The translations under genes were made by a program, and so were the position numbers. DNA of 33,900 nt, from assembly GCA_902489145.1 (NCBI GenBank), contig CABTYV010000011.1:1-33900 (forward strand). Reading direction: 5' to 3'. The notes beneath the pieces were generated by a model. That model worked only from the letters and a program-made list of their open reading frames with translations. It made no database searches and was not told the DNA's origin. Positions 25,345 to 33,606 of this stretch are shown here, piece by piece; positions within the stretch are counted from its first letter, which is position 1; each line of letters starts with the position of its first letter. The stretch is from an uncultured Tissierellia bacterium. GTDB lineage: Bacteria; Bacillota; Clostridia; Tissierellales; Peptoniphilaceae.

Positions 25345-26529
25345 TTAATGGTGGAAGAGACGAAGGCCGGTCATGGCCATCACGATATCGTAGCGATCGC
25401 AGGTGTGGATGACCTCCTCATCCCGGATGGACCCGCCCGCCTGGGCGATGGCGCTCACCCCGGATCGGTGGGCCCGTTCGATATTGTCACCAAACGGGAA
25501 GAAGGCATCGGAGCCCAGGCATACGCCGGTGATCTGATCCAGATAGGCGCGTTTTTCATCAGGCAGGAGGGGGGCCGGCTGGTCGGTAAAATACTGCTGC
25601 CAGATGCCATCCGCTGTTACATCCTCCTCGTTTTGGTTGATATAGCTATCGATGACATTGTCCCGGGCGGGCCTGCTAAGCTCCCTTCGGAAAGGCAGGG
25701 CCAATACCTTCGGGGACTGGCGGAGGAACCAAGTGTCAGCCTTGTTGCCAGCGAGGCGGGTGCAGTGGATCCTCGACTGCTGGCCCGCCCCGATCCCAAT
25801 GGTTTGTCCGTCATAGGCATAGGCCACAGAGTTCGACTGGGTGTATTTGAGGGCAATCAGGGCAATGATCAGATCCCGCTTCTCCGCTTCGCTGAGTGTC
25901 TTGTTCCTGGTGACTATATTTTGGAGAAGGGCGGGGCCGATCTTCGCCTCATTGCGCCCTTGATGGAAGCTGACCCCAAAAACCATCTTCCGCTCCTCTG
26001 ATTTGGGGCGGTAGCTAGGATCGATTTGGAGGATGAGGTATTGACCACCTTTTTTTTGCTTCAGGAGCGCCAGGGCTTCCGGCGTATAGCCCGGTGCCAG
26101 GACGCCGTCGGAGACCTCCCGCTTGATCAGGCGAGCCGTCGCAAGGTCGCAGACGTCTGAAAGGGAAACAAAATCGCCAAAAGAGGAAAGGCGGTCTGTC
26201 CCGCGCGCCCGGGCATAGGCACAGGCCAGGGGAGAGTCCGAAAGCTCCTTCATATGGTCCACGAAACAGGCCTTCTGCAGGCTTTCCGGCAGGGGGCGTC
26301 CGATCGCGGCTGAGGTCGGGGAGACATGCTTAAAAGAAGTTGCAGCGGGCAGGCCCAGGGCTTCCTTGAGCTCACTGACCAATTGCCAGCCGTTGAGGGC
26401 ATCTAAAAAGTTGATATAGCCGCCGCGTCCATTCAACACCTGAAAAGGCAGGTCCGACCCATCCTCCATGGACAGGAAGGCCGGCTTTTGGTTGGGATTG
26501 CAGCCATATTTTAAGGGCAGTTCCTTCAT
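25345..26529 (-). CDS. Stand-alone AICAR formyltransferase (no IMP cyclohydrolase domain)
   Basis: The enzyme transfers a formyl group from 10-formyl-THF to AICAR, the ninth step of IMP synthesis. The 394 residues correspond only to the transformylase part of PurH. The N-terminal MGS-like cyclohydrolase domain of usual 510-residue PurH is absent. Key blocks are FKHVSPTSAA, with the catalytic Lys-His pair, and SDAFFPFGDNIERAHRSGV plus QAGGSIRDEEVI near the C-terminus. Such short forms occur in some Clostridia. The start is well supported by AAAGGAGGAA. The missing activity is supplied by the PurO-like gene two genes upstream in the cluster. Confidence 0.92.
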   Translation of the reverse strand: MKELPLKYGCNPNQKPAFLSMEDGSDLPFQVLNGRGGYINFLDALNGWQLVSELKEALGLPAATSFKHVSPTSAAIGRPLPESLQKACFVDHMKELSDSPLACAYARARGTDRLSSFGDFVSLSDVCDLATARLIKREVSDGVLAPGYTPEALALLKQKKGGQYLILQIDPSYRPKSEERKMVFGVSFHQGRNEAKIGPALLQNIVTRNKTLSEAEKRDLIIALIALKYTQSNSVAYAYDGQTIGIGAGQQSRIHCTRLAGNKADTWFLRQSPKVLALPFRRELSRPARDNVIDSYINQNEEDVTADGIWQQYFTDQPAPLLPDEKRAYLDQITGVCLGSDAFFPFGDNIERAHRSGVSAIAQAGGSIRDEEVIHTCDRYDIVMAMTGLRLFHH

Positions 26530-26565
26530 CGCTTCCTCCTTTCGGGACCCAAGGCCCCATACGAC

Positions 26566-28014
26566 CTAGATGGTCAATTCTTCTCTTTGCTCCTCCTGGT
26601 GGTAACGGGCCAGGAGGGGGATCACTTCTTCCTTCAGATAGTCGCTGACCTGCTGGGGCGCTCGTCCCACATAGGCCTGGGGATCCAAATTTTCCCGGAT
26701 TTCCGCTTCATTCAGGGGAATTTCCGCATCAGCTGCCAGGCGGGCAATGAGGTCATTTTCCAGGCCCTCCAGCTTGACCCGCTTGACGGCCGCATGGGCA
26801 TGCTGGCGAATGCGCTCGTGAATCTCCTGGCGGTCCTTGCCCCGCTTGACGGAGGCCATCATGACATTTTCCGTGGCCATATAGGGCAATTTTTCCATCA
26901 CCCGCCGGGCAATGACCTTGTCATAGACGGTCAAGGATTGGGTGATATTGATGTAGATATTGAGAATGGCATCGACCCCCAAAAAGGCTTCCGAAAGGGC
27001 CAAACGGCGGTTGGCGGAATCGTCCAGCGTGCGTTCGAACCATTGGCAGGAGGCGGTGATCGCAGGGTTTAATGCATTGATCATGACCTGCCGGGCCAAC
27101 GAACAGATTCGCTCGGAGCGCATGGGGTTGCGCTTGTAGGGCATGGCTGAGGAGCCAACCTGGCTGGTCTCAAAGGGTTCCTCCATTTCCTCAAAGGACT
27201 GAAGGAGGCGCAGGTCGTTACCAAATTTGGAGGCGGCCTGGGCAAAATTGCTCATGGCCGCGAGGAAATGGAAATCGACCTGACGGGGATAGGTTTGGCC
27301 GGTGACGGGGTAGACGGCGGAGAAACCCAGGGCTTGGGCCACGCCACGGTCTAAGGCCTTGACCTTCTCCTCGTCTCCATCAAAGAGGGCCAGGAAGGAA
27401 GCCTGGGTGCCGGTGGTTCCCTTGGCCCCCCGCAGACGCAAATCATCTAGGCAGTGCTGGAGAAAGTGCATGGCCAGGGCCAAATCCTGGATCCAGAGAC
27501 AGGCTCTTTTGCCCACCGTTGTCATTTGCGCCGGTTGGAGGTGGGTATAGCCCAAGGTCGGCAGATCCTTATATTGGTCTGCAAAGCGGGCCAGGTTGGC
27601 GACGACCTGGGCGGCCTTTTTTTGAACCAGGAGGCTGGCGGCCTGCATCTGGAGCAGTTCCGCGTTGTCCGTCACAAAGCAGGAGGTGGCGCCCAGGTGA
27701 ATGATGGGATGGGCCTTGGGGCAGACCTTGCCGTAGGCGTAGACATGGCTCATGACATCGTGGCGAATTTCCTTTTCCTTGGCCTGCGCCAGCTCGTAGT
27801 CGATATCATCCAGGTGGGCTTCCATCTCGGCGATTTGCTCCTCCGTGATGGCAAGGCCCAGGTCTTTTTCGACCTTGGCCAGGGCAATCCACATCCGCCG
27901 CCAGCTTTTAAATTTATGGTGGTCCGAAAAGAGGGCTTCCATTTCGGCGGAGGCATAGCGGGCCGAGTAGGGGGACCGGTAGCCTTCATGGGGGTCAAGC
28001 GAGTGAGCCATCAT
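26566..28014 (-). CDS. purB: Adenylosuccinate lyase
   Basis: The enzyme splits SAICAR to AICAR plus fumarate and also adenylosuccinate to AMP. At 482 residues it is the longer form, similar in length to animal ADSL and longer than B. subtilis PurB (about 430). The fumarase/ASL signature GSSAMPYKRNP is intact; the catalytic-loop serine is there. HLGATSCFVTDN and TLGYTHLQPAQ carry the other active-site residues. ATG 28014 overlaps the preceding stop; ATG 28011 next to it is better spaced from AAAGGAG, so either may be used. Confidence 0.96.
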   Translation of the reverse strand: MMAHSLDPHEGYRSPYSARYASAEMEALFSDHHKFKSWRRMWIALAKVEKDLGLAITEEQIAEMEAHLDDIDYELAQAKEKEIRHDVMSHVYAYGKVCPKAHPIIHLGATSCFVTDNAELLQMQAASLLVQKKAAQVVANLARFADQYKDLPTLGYTHLQPAQMTTVGKRACLWIQDLALAMHFLQHCLDDLRLRGAKGTTGTQASFLALFDGDEEKVKALDRGVAQALGFSAVYPVTGQTYPRQVDFHFLAAMSNFAQAASKFGNDLRLLQSFEEMEEPFETSQVGSSAMPYKRNPMRSERICSLARQVMINALNPAITASCQWFERTLDDSANRRLALSEAFLGVDAILNIYINITQSLTVYDKVIARRVMEKLPYMATENVMMASVKRGKDRQEIHERIRQHAHAAVKRVKLEGLENDLIARLAADAEIPLNEAEIRENLDPQAYVGRAPQQVSDYLKEEVIPLLARYHQEEQREELTI

Positions 28015-28766
28015 TGCTCCTTTCCGTCTGTTTCTTGGGCATTGATCAGGGCCTCTTCCAGAAAATGACCGGCTCCGTCCAGGGTCCGAACATAAAGGCT
28101 GACCTTATTTTCCGGGTCTAAAGCGGACCAAAGAGACTGGGCAAAGCGCGCCGCTGCGCCCTTTCCGCCGTCCTCGACTGCTACCTTCCGGGGCTCTCCG
28201 CGGAAGGAGGGGAGGGGGGTGCCGTCTGTTTCATAAGTAGAGAGGAAGTGTCCTACGCCGGTGTGACTTTCATAGTGGAAGAATTGGCGTAGGCAGCCTT
28301 GTCCTTGGGGATCGGCCGCTTTCAGAATGGAAAGCTCGTAGGCCGCCCCCTGGGATCCTCCTTCGGGCCAAAGGATCTGAGCGGAAATCCGTGGGGTCCA
28401 GTTGGGCCCGTCGGGTTCAAAGGATCGGCTCATCAGGGCTTGATCGAAGGATTGGCCCTCTTTTTCAAAAGCCAACAGGGTGTCGGTCTGATCGCCGTTG
28501 GTAAGAAAGATCCGGCCCGGTCGGGCAGAAAGGGCCCGATAGATGATCAGGCTGGGGTCTTTTAGCTTGGCGGGGTCGTAGGGGCGGGTAAAAAGTTCCC
28601 CGTCCTCGACCACAAAAATCCGGTTCCGCGAATGTTCGGAGCGGCCCATGATAAAGTAGGCGATGAAAAAGGTCTTTTCCTTTTGCCCTTGTCCGATGAA
28701 AATGCCCCGCCCGGGATAGGGATTGCCCGCCAGGAGGGTCGGTAGGTCAAGCTTTTGATTTGGCAT
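28011..28766 (-). CDS. PurO-type IMP cyclohydrolase
   Basis: This 251-residue protein matches the IMP cyclohydrolase family typified by archaeal PurO, unrelated to the PurH N-terminal domain. Recognisable stretches are the N-terminal NPYPGRGIFIGQ, YFIMGRSEHSRNR, and ALSARPGRIFLTNGDQTD, which fit the Ntn-like PurO fold. It would close FAICAR to IMP, the last step. It lies between purN and purB and overlaps each slightly (20 and 4 bases). Together with the truncated PurH it restores the two final steps as separate proteins. Function is strongly suggested by context and family. Confidence 0.85.
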   Translation of the reverse strand: MPNQKLDLPTLLAGNPYPGRGIFIGQGQKEKTFFIAYFIMGRSEHSRNRIFVVEDGELFTRPYDPAKLKDPSLIIYRALSARPGRIFLTNGDQTDTLLAFEKEGQSFDQALMSRSFEPDGPNWTPRISAQILWPEGGSQGAAYELSILKAADPQGQGCLRQFFHYESHTGVGHFLSTYETDGTPLPSFRGEPRKVAVEDGGKGAAARFAQSLWSALDPENKVSLYVRTLDGAGHFLEEALINAQETDGKEQ

Positions 28767-29418
28767 GGGGATCCAAACTCCTTTCTATACGATCTTCTAC
28801 GATCCTTTGGGCCACCAGCTCGGCCGCCTGGGGCAGAAGCACCCATTCTGCCTCCTTCATGATCCGCTGCTGTAGGCGCTCCGGCGTATCATCTGCCAGC
28901 ACGTCCACGGCTTTTTGCAGCAGGATGGGGCCGCCGTCGGTCTCCGCATTGACCAGATGGACGCTGGCTCCGCTCACCTTGACCCCCCGCGCCAGGGCGG
29001 CTTCGTGGACCTTGAGGCCATAGAAGCCCGGCCCGCAAAAGGCGGGAATCAGGGAGGGGTGAATATTGAGGATGCGGCCTTCATAGCGTTGAATGAAGGC
29101 GGGGGAGAGGATGGCCAAAAAACCTGCCAAAAGGATGAGTTCAACGCCCGCTTCTGCCAGGAGGGGCTGGACAGCGTCTTCAAATTGGTCGGGGTCCGAT
29201 TTTTTGGAGGGACAATAGACCGCCTTTTTACCGAATTTCTTAGCGCGCTCCAGGGCATAGGCGTTTTTTCGGTTGGAAATGACCAGGACGATCTCGCCGT
29301 GGGGGAGGTCGCCTGCGGCTTCTTTTTCTAAAAGGGCCTGCAGATTGGTACCGCCACCCGATACAAAGACCGCAATACGGGCCTTGTCCGAAGGGGCGGG
29401 CAGGGGGGCCGGACTCAT
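28747..29418 (-). CDS. purN: Phosphoribosylglycinamide formyltransferase, folate-dependent
   Basis: The enzyme formylates GAR with 10-formyl-THF. It is 223 residues, slightly longer than usual because of a C-terminal tail. The GAR-binding loop FVSGGGTNLQAL, the catalytic LNIHPSLIPAF (Asn, His) and ETDGGPIL (Asp) are intact. The start overlaps the purM stop as ATGA and has no clear SD, so translation is probably coupled to purM. Its last 20 bases overlap the PurO-like gene. Confidence 0.95.
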   Translation of the reverse strand: MSPAPLPAPSDKARIAVFVSGGGTNLQALLEKEAAGDLPHGEIVLVISNRKNAYALERAKKFGKKAVYCPSKKSDPDQFEDAVQPLLAEAGVELILLAGFLAILSPAFIQRYEGRILNIHPSLIPAFCGPGFYGLKVHEAALARGVKVSGASVHLVNAETDGGPILLQKAVDVLADDTPERLQQRIMKEAEWVLLPQAAELVAQRIVEDRIERSLDPHAKSKA

Positions 29419-30473
29419 AGGAGGACCCGCTCTTCTGATGGAACAACCCGGCCAATGGGATAGGCATCGACGCCGGATTTTTGTAGGATGGCTTGTGCTT
29501 TTTCCACCTCTTCGGGGGGCAGGATCATGACCATGCCCACGCCCATGTTAAAGGTGTTGAACATATCGTGGTCGCTGATCTGGCCCAGCTCCTGGAGGAA
29601 GGGGAAGACGGGGGGAATGCGGAGGGCATCGCGGTCAATCGCCGCCCCAAAGCCATCCGGCAGGGAGCGGGGAATATTTTCGTAGAAGCCGCCGCCGGTG
29701 ATATTGGCCACCGAACGGACCCTACAGGCGGCAAAGACGGAGAGGACCGGCTGGACATAGATCGTAGTCGGGGTCAAGAGCACCTCACCGATGCTTTTGC
29801 CGGCCAGGGGGCCCTGGCCTGCGACGGGGAAGGGGTCCTGGAGATTGACCTGGTGATCGGCCAGGATTTTTCGAACCAGGGAGTAGCCGTTCGAATGAAG
29901 ACCGGATGAAGGGAGGGCGAGCAGGATGTCTCCCTCCTGGATCTGAGCGGGATCGGGAATAGCGGATTTTTCGACCACACCGACGGCAAAGCCGGCAATA
30001 TCATATTCATCTTCCGGATAAAAGCCCGGCATTTCGGCTGTTTCGCCCCCGATCAAACCGGCCTTGGACTGGACGCAGCCCTCGGCGACGCCGGAGACAA
30101 TGGCCGCGATGCGTTCCGGGTCATTTTTGCCGCAGGCGATGTAATCCAGGAAGAAGAGGGGCTGCGCCCCCAGGCAGATGATATCGTTGACGCACATGGC
30201 GACCGCATCGATCCCGATCGTATCGTGGCGGTTGAGCTCGAAGGCGAGCTTGAGCTTGGTCCCGACCCCATCGGTGCCGGAAACGAGGACCGGCTCCTGA
30301 TAGCCCTTTGGCAGTTCAAAAAGTCCGCCAAAGCCCCCGATCGCGGAAAGAACACCCGGTCGGTCGGTTCTTTTAAGGGAGGCCTTCATGAGCTCTACGG
30401 CTCGGTAGCCGGCCGTAATGTCAACACCGGCAGCGGCATAGGCATCGGATTTGGATTGTTGATTGGCAGTCAT
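29415..30473 (-). CDS. purM: Phosphoribosylformylglycinamidine cyclo-ligase (AIR synthetase)
   Basis: The enzyme closes FGAM to AIR using ATP. It is 352 residues, the normal length. SGTDGVGTKLKLAFE, AMCVNDIICLGAQPLFFLDY, GGETAEMPGFY, LPSSGLHSNGYSLVRK and ITGGGFYENIPR are the conserved ATP and dimer-interface blocks. SD AAAGGAA is well placed. ATG lies inside the purF stop region (4-base overlap), and the stop overlaps purN in the same way. Confidence 0.97.
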   Translation of the reverse strand: MTANQQSKSDAYAAAGVDITAGYRAVELMKASLKRTDRPGVLSAIGGFGGLFELPKGYQEPVLVSGTDGVGTKLKLAFELNRHDTIGIDAVAMCVNDIICLGAQPLFFLDYIACGKNDPERIAAIVSGVAEGCVQSKAGLIGGETAEMPGFYPEDEYDIAGFAVGVVEKSAIPDPAQIQEGDILLALPSSGLHSNGYSLVRKILADHQVNLQDPFPVAGQGPLAGKSIGEVLLTPTTIYVQPVLSVFAACRVRSVANITGGGFYENIPRSLPDGFGAAIDRDALRIPPVFPFLQELGQISDHDMFNTFNMGVGMVMILPPEEVEKAQAILQKSGVDAYPIGRVVPSEERVLL

Positions 30474-31900
30474 TCAGATTCCTTTCCAGTCCAGCAATAG
30501 GTGCAGAGACGACAGGGGTCCAGTCCGATGGACTCGATCAAGTTTTCCAGCGATTGAAATTCAAGCGAGGAGAAATGGAATTGCTCGGCGATTTTGGCCC
30601 GCATCGCCTTGCCTCGTTCGCTCTCCCCATCTGCATATTCATCCAGGTGGGCCAGGCCTTCTTCCCCCTCCAGGGCGAGGATGGTTCTGCGCGTGAGCAG
30701 CTCCATGGGGTCGACCGTTCGTGAGAAGCCCAAAAACTTGCAGACGTGCATGGTAGGCGGCGTGGCCGAGCGCATATGGACTTCCTTAGCGCCATTGCGA
30801 TAGAGGAAGCCAACCGTCCCAGCCAGCTGAGTCCCCCGGACAATCGAATCGTCGACAAAGAGCAGCTTTTGATCGTTAATCAGCTCATGGACCGGGATCA
30901 TCTTCATCCGGGCCACCTTCTCCCGCTGGTTTTGTACGGAAGGGGTGAAGGAACGAGCCCAGGTAGGCGTATATTTCACCATGGCGCGGGCATAGGGCAC
31001 CCCGGAGGCAAGTGCATAGCCCAGGGCGTGACCGATCCCGGAATCGGGGACGCCAACAATGGCATCCAGGTCAGGAATCTGCTGACGCTCCTGGTCCTGC
31101 TCCGCCATCAGCTCCCCATTGCGGTGGCGGGCTTTTTCCACGCAGACTCCGTCATAGACCGAGGAAGGATAGCCGTAGTAGGCCCAGAGGAAGGCGCAAA
31201 TATGTTCTTCCGCTCCCGCCTCCACCAGGGTAAAGACCTTATCCTTGGTGATTTTCACGATCTCACCAGGCCCCAGCTCCTTATGGTTGCGGTAGCCCAA
31301 TTTCTGATAGGAGAAGGACTCGAAGCAGACGCACATCCCTTCGTCATCCTTGCCGATCACCACCGGGATTCGACCGAGCTTATCGCGTACCGCAATGATG
31401 GAGCCGTCCTCCTGGAGGACCAGAAGCGACATGGTCCCTTCCACGACCTCCTGAACAAAGCGGATGCCCTCGATCAGGTCTTCCTTCATATTCATCAAAG
31501 CGGCGATGAGCTCGCAGGAGTTGATCCCGCCGCCGGAGATGGCGTCAAAATGCGCGCCGGGCTGACTCAGGTAGCGGTCGACCAAATCATTTTTGTTGTT
31601 GATGATCCCGGTATAGCACAAGGCATAGGTGCCAAAGGAGGAGCGGATTAAAAGGGGTTGGGGGTCAAAGTCGGAGATACAGGCGATCGCCGAGGTGCCC
31701 TGGAGCTCCTCCAGCACGTGTTCAAAGCGGGTCCGAAAGGGGGTGTTCTCAATATTATGAATTTCTCTTTGCAGACCTGCTTCCCGATCATAGCAGGCGA
31801 TACCGGCTCGGTGCGTGCCTAAATGGGACAGATAGTCCGTCCCGTAAAAAGCATCTTCAATGGCATCCCGTGCGGATACCAGTCCAAAAAAAGCGCCCAT
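30470..31900 (-). CDS. purF: PurF-like amidophosphoribosyltransferase without the N-terminal cysteine nucleophile
   Basis: The 476-residue protein has the PurF order: an N-terminal Ntn glutaminase-like domain (about 1-235) and a phosphoribosyltransferase domain with the PRPP loop VDDSIVRGTQ (349-358). C235, C387, C463 and C466 align by eye with the four Fe-S cysteines of B. subtilis PurF. The glutaminase site is degenerate. Mature PurF starts with catalytic Cys (MCGIFG); here it is MGAFFG. The expected HRGQ, glutamine-binding Arg and NG motifs are GTHR, ISDF and YTG. No upstream Cys-bearing start exists; a stop lies six codons before ATG. It may use free ammonia or an external amide donor. 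It starts the purF-purL run with SD AAAGGA. Confidence 0.88.
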   Translation of the reverse strand: MGAFFGLVSARDAIEDAFYGTDYLSHLGTHRAGIACYDREAGLQREIHNIENTPFRTRFEHVLEELQGTSAIACISDFDPQPLLIRSSFGTYALCYTGIINNKNDLVDRYLSQPGAHFDAISGGGINSCELIAALMNMKEDLIEGIRFVQEVVEGTMSLLVLQEDGSIIAVRDKLGRIPVVIGKDDEGMCVCFESFSYQKLGYRNHKELGPGEIVKITKDKVFTLVEAGAEEHICAFLWAYYGYPSSVYDGVCVEKARHRNGELMAEQDQERQQIPDLDAIVGVPDSGIGHALGYALASGVPYARAMVKYTPTWARSFTPSVQNQREKVARMKMIPVHELINDQKLLFVDDSIVRGTQLAGTVGFLYRNGAKEVHMRSATPPTMHVCKFLGFSRTVDPMELLTRRTILALEGEEGLAHLDEYADGESERGKAMRAKIAEQFHFSSLEFQSLENLIESIGLDPCRLCTYCWTGKESE

Positions 31901-32016
31901 GGGCTCTTCCTTTCTCTACTGATCTTGCTGACGAATGCTTGCATCGCCCTTGGCCAACGCAAAAGGCTTGCCCCCACGCTTCTTCTCCGATCGCTTTGAG
32001 GGGGACGAGCACGGTG

Positions 32017-32062
32017 AAAAAATAAAATTCGCCCCAAAATTGCGACAGCTTTCGGAGCGAAT
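32017..32062 (-). terminator. Terminator or attenuator between purC and purF
   Basis: On the - strand, ATTCGCTCC (32062-32054) pairs with GGGGCGAAT (32035-32027), one G-U pair, around an 18-base loop, followed by TTTTATTTTTT. It starts 12 bases after the purC stop and lies inside the purine gene run. The following 115 bases up to purF contain a second foldable stretch, TTGCGTTG with CGATGCAA, but no clear promoter. Confidence 0.75.
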
Positions 32063-32073
32063 CTTTGAAATCG

Positions 32074-32787
32074 CTAGTTTTCCTTGGTAACCCGGCGGAA
32101 CATCTCTTCGTAGGCAGCTTCAATATTGCCCATGTCGCGGCGGAAGCGATCCTTGTCGAGCTTTTCGTTGGTTTCGGTATCCCAGAAGCGGCAGGTATCC
32201 GGGGAGATTTCATCGGCCAGGACAATGGTCCCATCGGGTCGGCGACCAAATTCCAGCTTAAAATCGACCAGCTTGACATGATGCTTCAGGAAGAAGGCCT
32301 TGAGGGTCTCATTGACCTTGCGGGACAGCTCCTCAATCCGGTCCAGCTCCTCTTTGCTGGCAAGCTTCAGGGCAATGACATGCGAGCGGTTGATCAGCGG
32401 ATCGTGGAGGTCATCATTTTTCAAGGAGAACTCGAAGGTCGGCTCCTCAAAGTCAATCCCTTCCTCCACCCCATAGCGCTTGGCAAAGGATCCGGCAGAG
32501 GTGTTGCGCATGATCACCTCCAGAGGGACAATCTCCACCTTTTTCACGACGGTCTCCCGGTCATTCAGTTCCTGCACGAAATGGGTAGGCACGCCAACCT
32601 GCTCCAGCATCTGCATCAAAATGTTCGTCATCCGGTTGTTGATCGCCCCCTTGCCCACGATGGTGCCCTTTTTCGCCCCATCGCCAGCCGTTGCATCGTC
32701 CTTATACGAGACGATCAGGCAATCCTCATCATCGGTTGTAAACACCTTTTTGGCTTTTCCTTCATAGAGCTGTTCTTTTTTTTCCAT
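32074..32787 (-). CDS. purC: SAICAR synthetase
   Basis: The enzyme joins CAIR and aspartate to SAICAR with ATP. It is 237 residues, the normal length for the monofunctional form. Family blocks are LYEGKAKKVF at the N-terminus, KGAINNRMTNILMQMLE, VEIVPLEVIMRNTSAGSFAKR, KLVDFKLEFGR and LADEISPDTCRFWD. The ATG is about 10 bases after AAGGAAAGGA. It has its own promoter and is separated from purE by a terminator and from purF by another hairpin, so it may be made partly independently. Confidence 0.97.
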   Translation of the reverse strand: MEKKEQLYEGKAKKVFTTDDEDCLIVSYKDDATAGDGAKKGTIVGKGAINNRMTNILMQMLEQVGVPTHFVQELNDRETVVKKVEIVPLEVIMRNTSAGSFAKRYGVEEGIDFEEPTFEFSLKNDDLHDPLINRSHVIALKLASKEELDRIEELSRKVNETLKAFFLKHHVKLVDFKLEFGRRPDGTIVLADEISPDTCRFWDTETNEKLDKDRFRRDMGNIEAAYEEMFRRVTKEN

Positions 32788-32846
32788 GATCCGTACGGTC
32801 CTTTCCTTCCATGTTCCGGCATTGCGCTGGGAAACAGTGAGATACC

Positions 32847-32877
32847 ATTATACAACATTTTGTCCTCATCGGGACAA
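32847..32877 (-). promoter_or_regulatory. purC promoter with embedded inverted repeat
   Basis: On the - strand, a perfect -10 TATAAT lies at 32852-32847. A -35-like TTGTCC is at 32877-32872, 19 bases away, longer than ideal. TTGTCC forms a perfect inverted repeat with GGACAA (32865-32860), spacer 6, filling the space between the two boxes. This is a typical operator position. No B. subtilis PurR-box was recognised. Confidence 0.55.
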
Positions 32878-32886
32878 TGGCAGACT

Positions 32887-32915
32887 AAAAAACGCCAATT
32901 TTCTGGCGACGTTTT
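32887..32915 (-). terminator. Terminator after purE
   Basis: On the - strand, CGCCA (32908-32904) pairs with TGGCG (32897-32893) around a 6-base loop, flanked by an A-rich stretch and followed by six T. The stem is short, so efficiency is uncertain. Confidence 0.6.
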
Positions 32916-32993
32916 TGCGGTCGCATTCGGACGACGTTGTTCTTGCGCGTCGCTGGGCAGGAGGCCACCGGACGCATCCAGGCGCCGGTCTAC

Positions 32994-33488
32994 CTACCGA
33001 TTCAGTTGCTCTTCCACCTTGCGGTTTTTCTCCAAGTTAGCCGCATGATCCGCCTCGCGCCGTTCCTTCAGTCGCTTGGCCAGCCCTGGATCTTCCACCG
33101 CCAAAATCTGGCAGGCCAGCAGGGCCGCATTCTTCCCGCCGTCAATCGCCACCGTGGCCACAGGAATCCCGGAAGGCATCATCACGGTTGAGAGCAGGGC
33201 ATCCATCCCCTCTAACGCATTGGATTTGCAGGGCAATCCGATCACCGGCAAAATCGTATTGGCCGCCAAGGCGCCCGCCAAATGCGCCGCCATGCCAGCC
33301 ACCCCAATCAGCACCCCAAATCCATGCTCCGCCGCCCCCTGGGCAAAGGCCTTCGCCTCCTCCGGAGACCGGTGAGCCGAATAAACGTGCGCCTCAAAAG
33401 GCACCTCCAGCTCCTCTAAAATCTTTACCGCCTTTTCCACAATGGGCAGATCCGAATCCGACCCCATCACAATCGCTACTTTTTTCAT
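32994..33488 (-). CDS. purE: N5-carboxyaminoimidazole ribonucleotide mutase / AIR carboxylase
   Basis: The 164-residue protein is a PurE of normal size. GSDSDLP (9-15), YSAHRSPE and GVAGMAAHLAGALAANTILPVIGLP carry the nucleotide and catalytic regions. Class I PurE rearranges N5-CAIR made by PurK; class II uses AIR and CO2 directly. There is no purK anywhere in this cluster, which leaves the class open. The start at 33488 was chosen over a longer frame to 33614 because AAGGAGGAAGG precedes it directly and homology begins at MKKVAIVMG. It is the first gene of the purine cluster. Confidence 0.96.
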   Translation of the reverse strand: MKKVAIVMGSDSDLPIVEKAVKILEELEVPFEAHVYSAHRSPEEAKAFAQGAAEHGFGVLIGVAGMAAHLAGALAANTILPVIGLPCKSNALEGMDALLSTVMMPSGIPVATVAIDGGKNAALLACQILAVEDPGLAKRLKERREADHAANLEKNRKVEEQLNR

Positions 33489-33560
33489 CCTTCCTCCTTC
33501 ATCGAAACCATGCCCGCCACGCACAATCCAAACCACCGATCCGCAGGCTCCATCTATTCT

Positions 33561-33569
33561 ATTATAGCA
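33561..33569 (-). promoter_or_regulatory. Extended -10 promoter candidate of purE
   Basis: On the - strand TGCTATAAT is an extended -10 element, with TATAAT at 33566-33561. No good -35 is seen at 16-18 bases. The start is expected near 33554, giving a leader of about 65 bases, without a recognised riboswitch. Confidence 0.5.
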
Positions 33570-33606
33570 AAATATAGCCTCTCCATCGCACCGACCGGAC
33601 GCTTTT

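Noticed and set aside
26530..26565. Frameshifted N-terminal domain of PurH upstream of the AICARFT gene
   Set aside because: Only 36 bases separate it from purB, and the short form has its own strong SD, so nothing is broken.
31901..31950. Hidden upstream start giving PurF a propeptide and cysteine
   Set aside because: In frame, a stop codon lies six codons before the ATG and none of the codons between encodes cysteine or a start.
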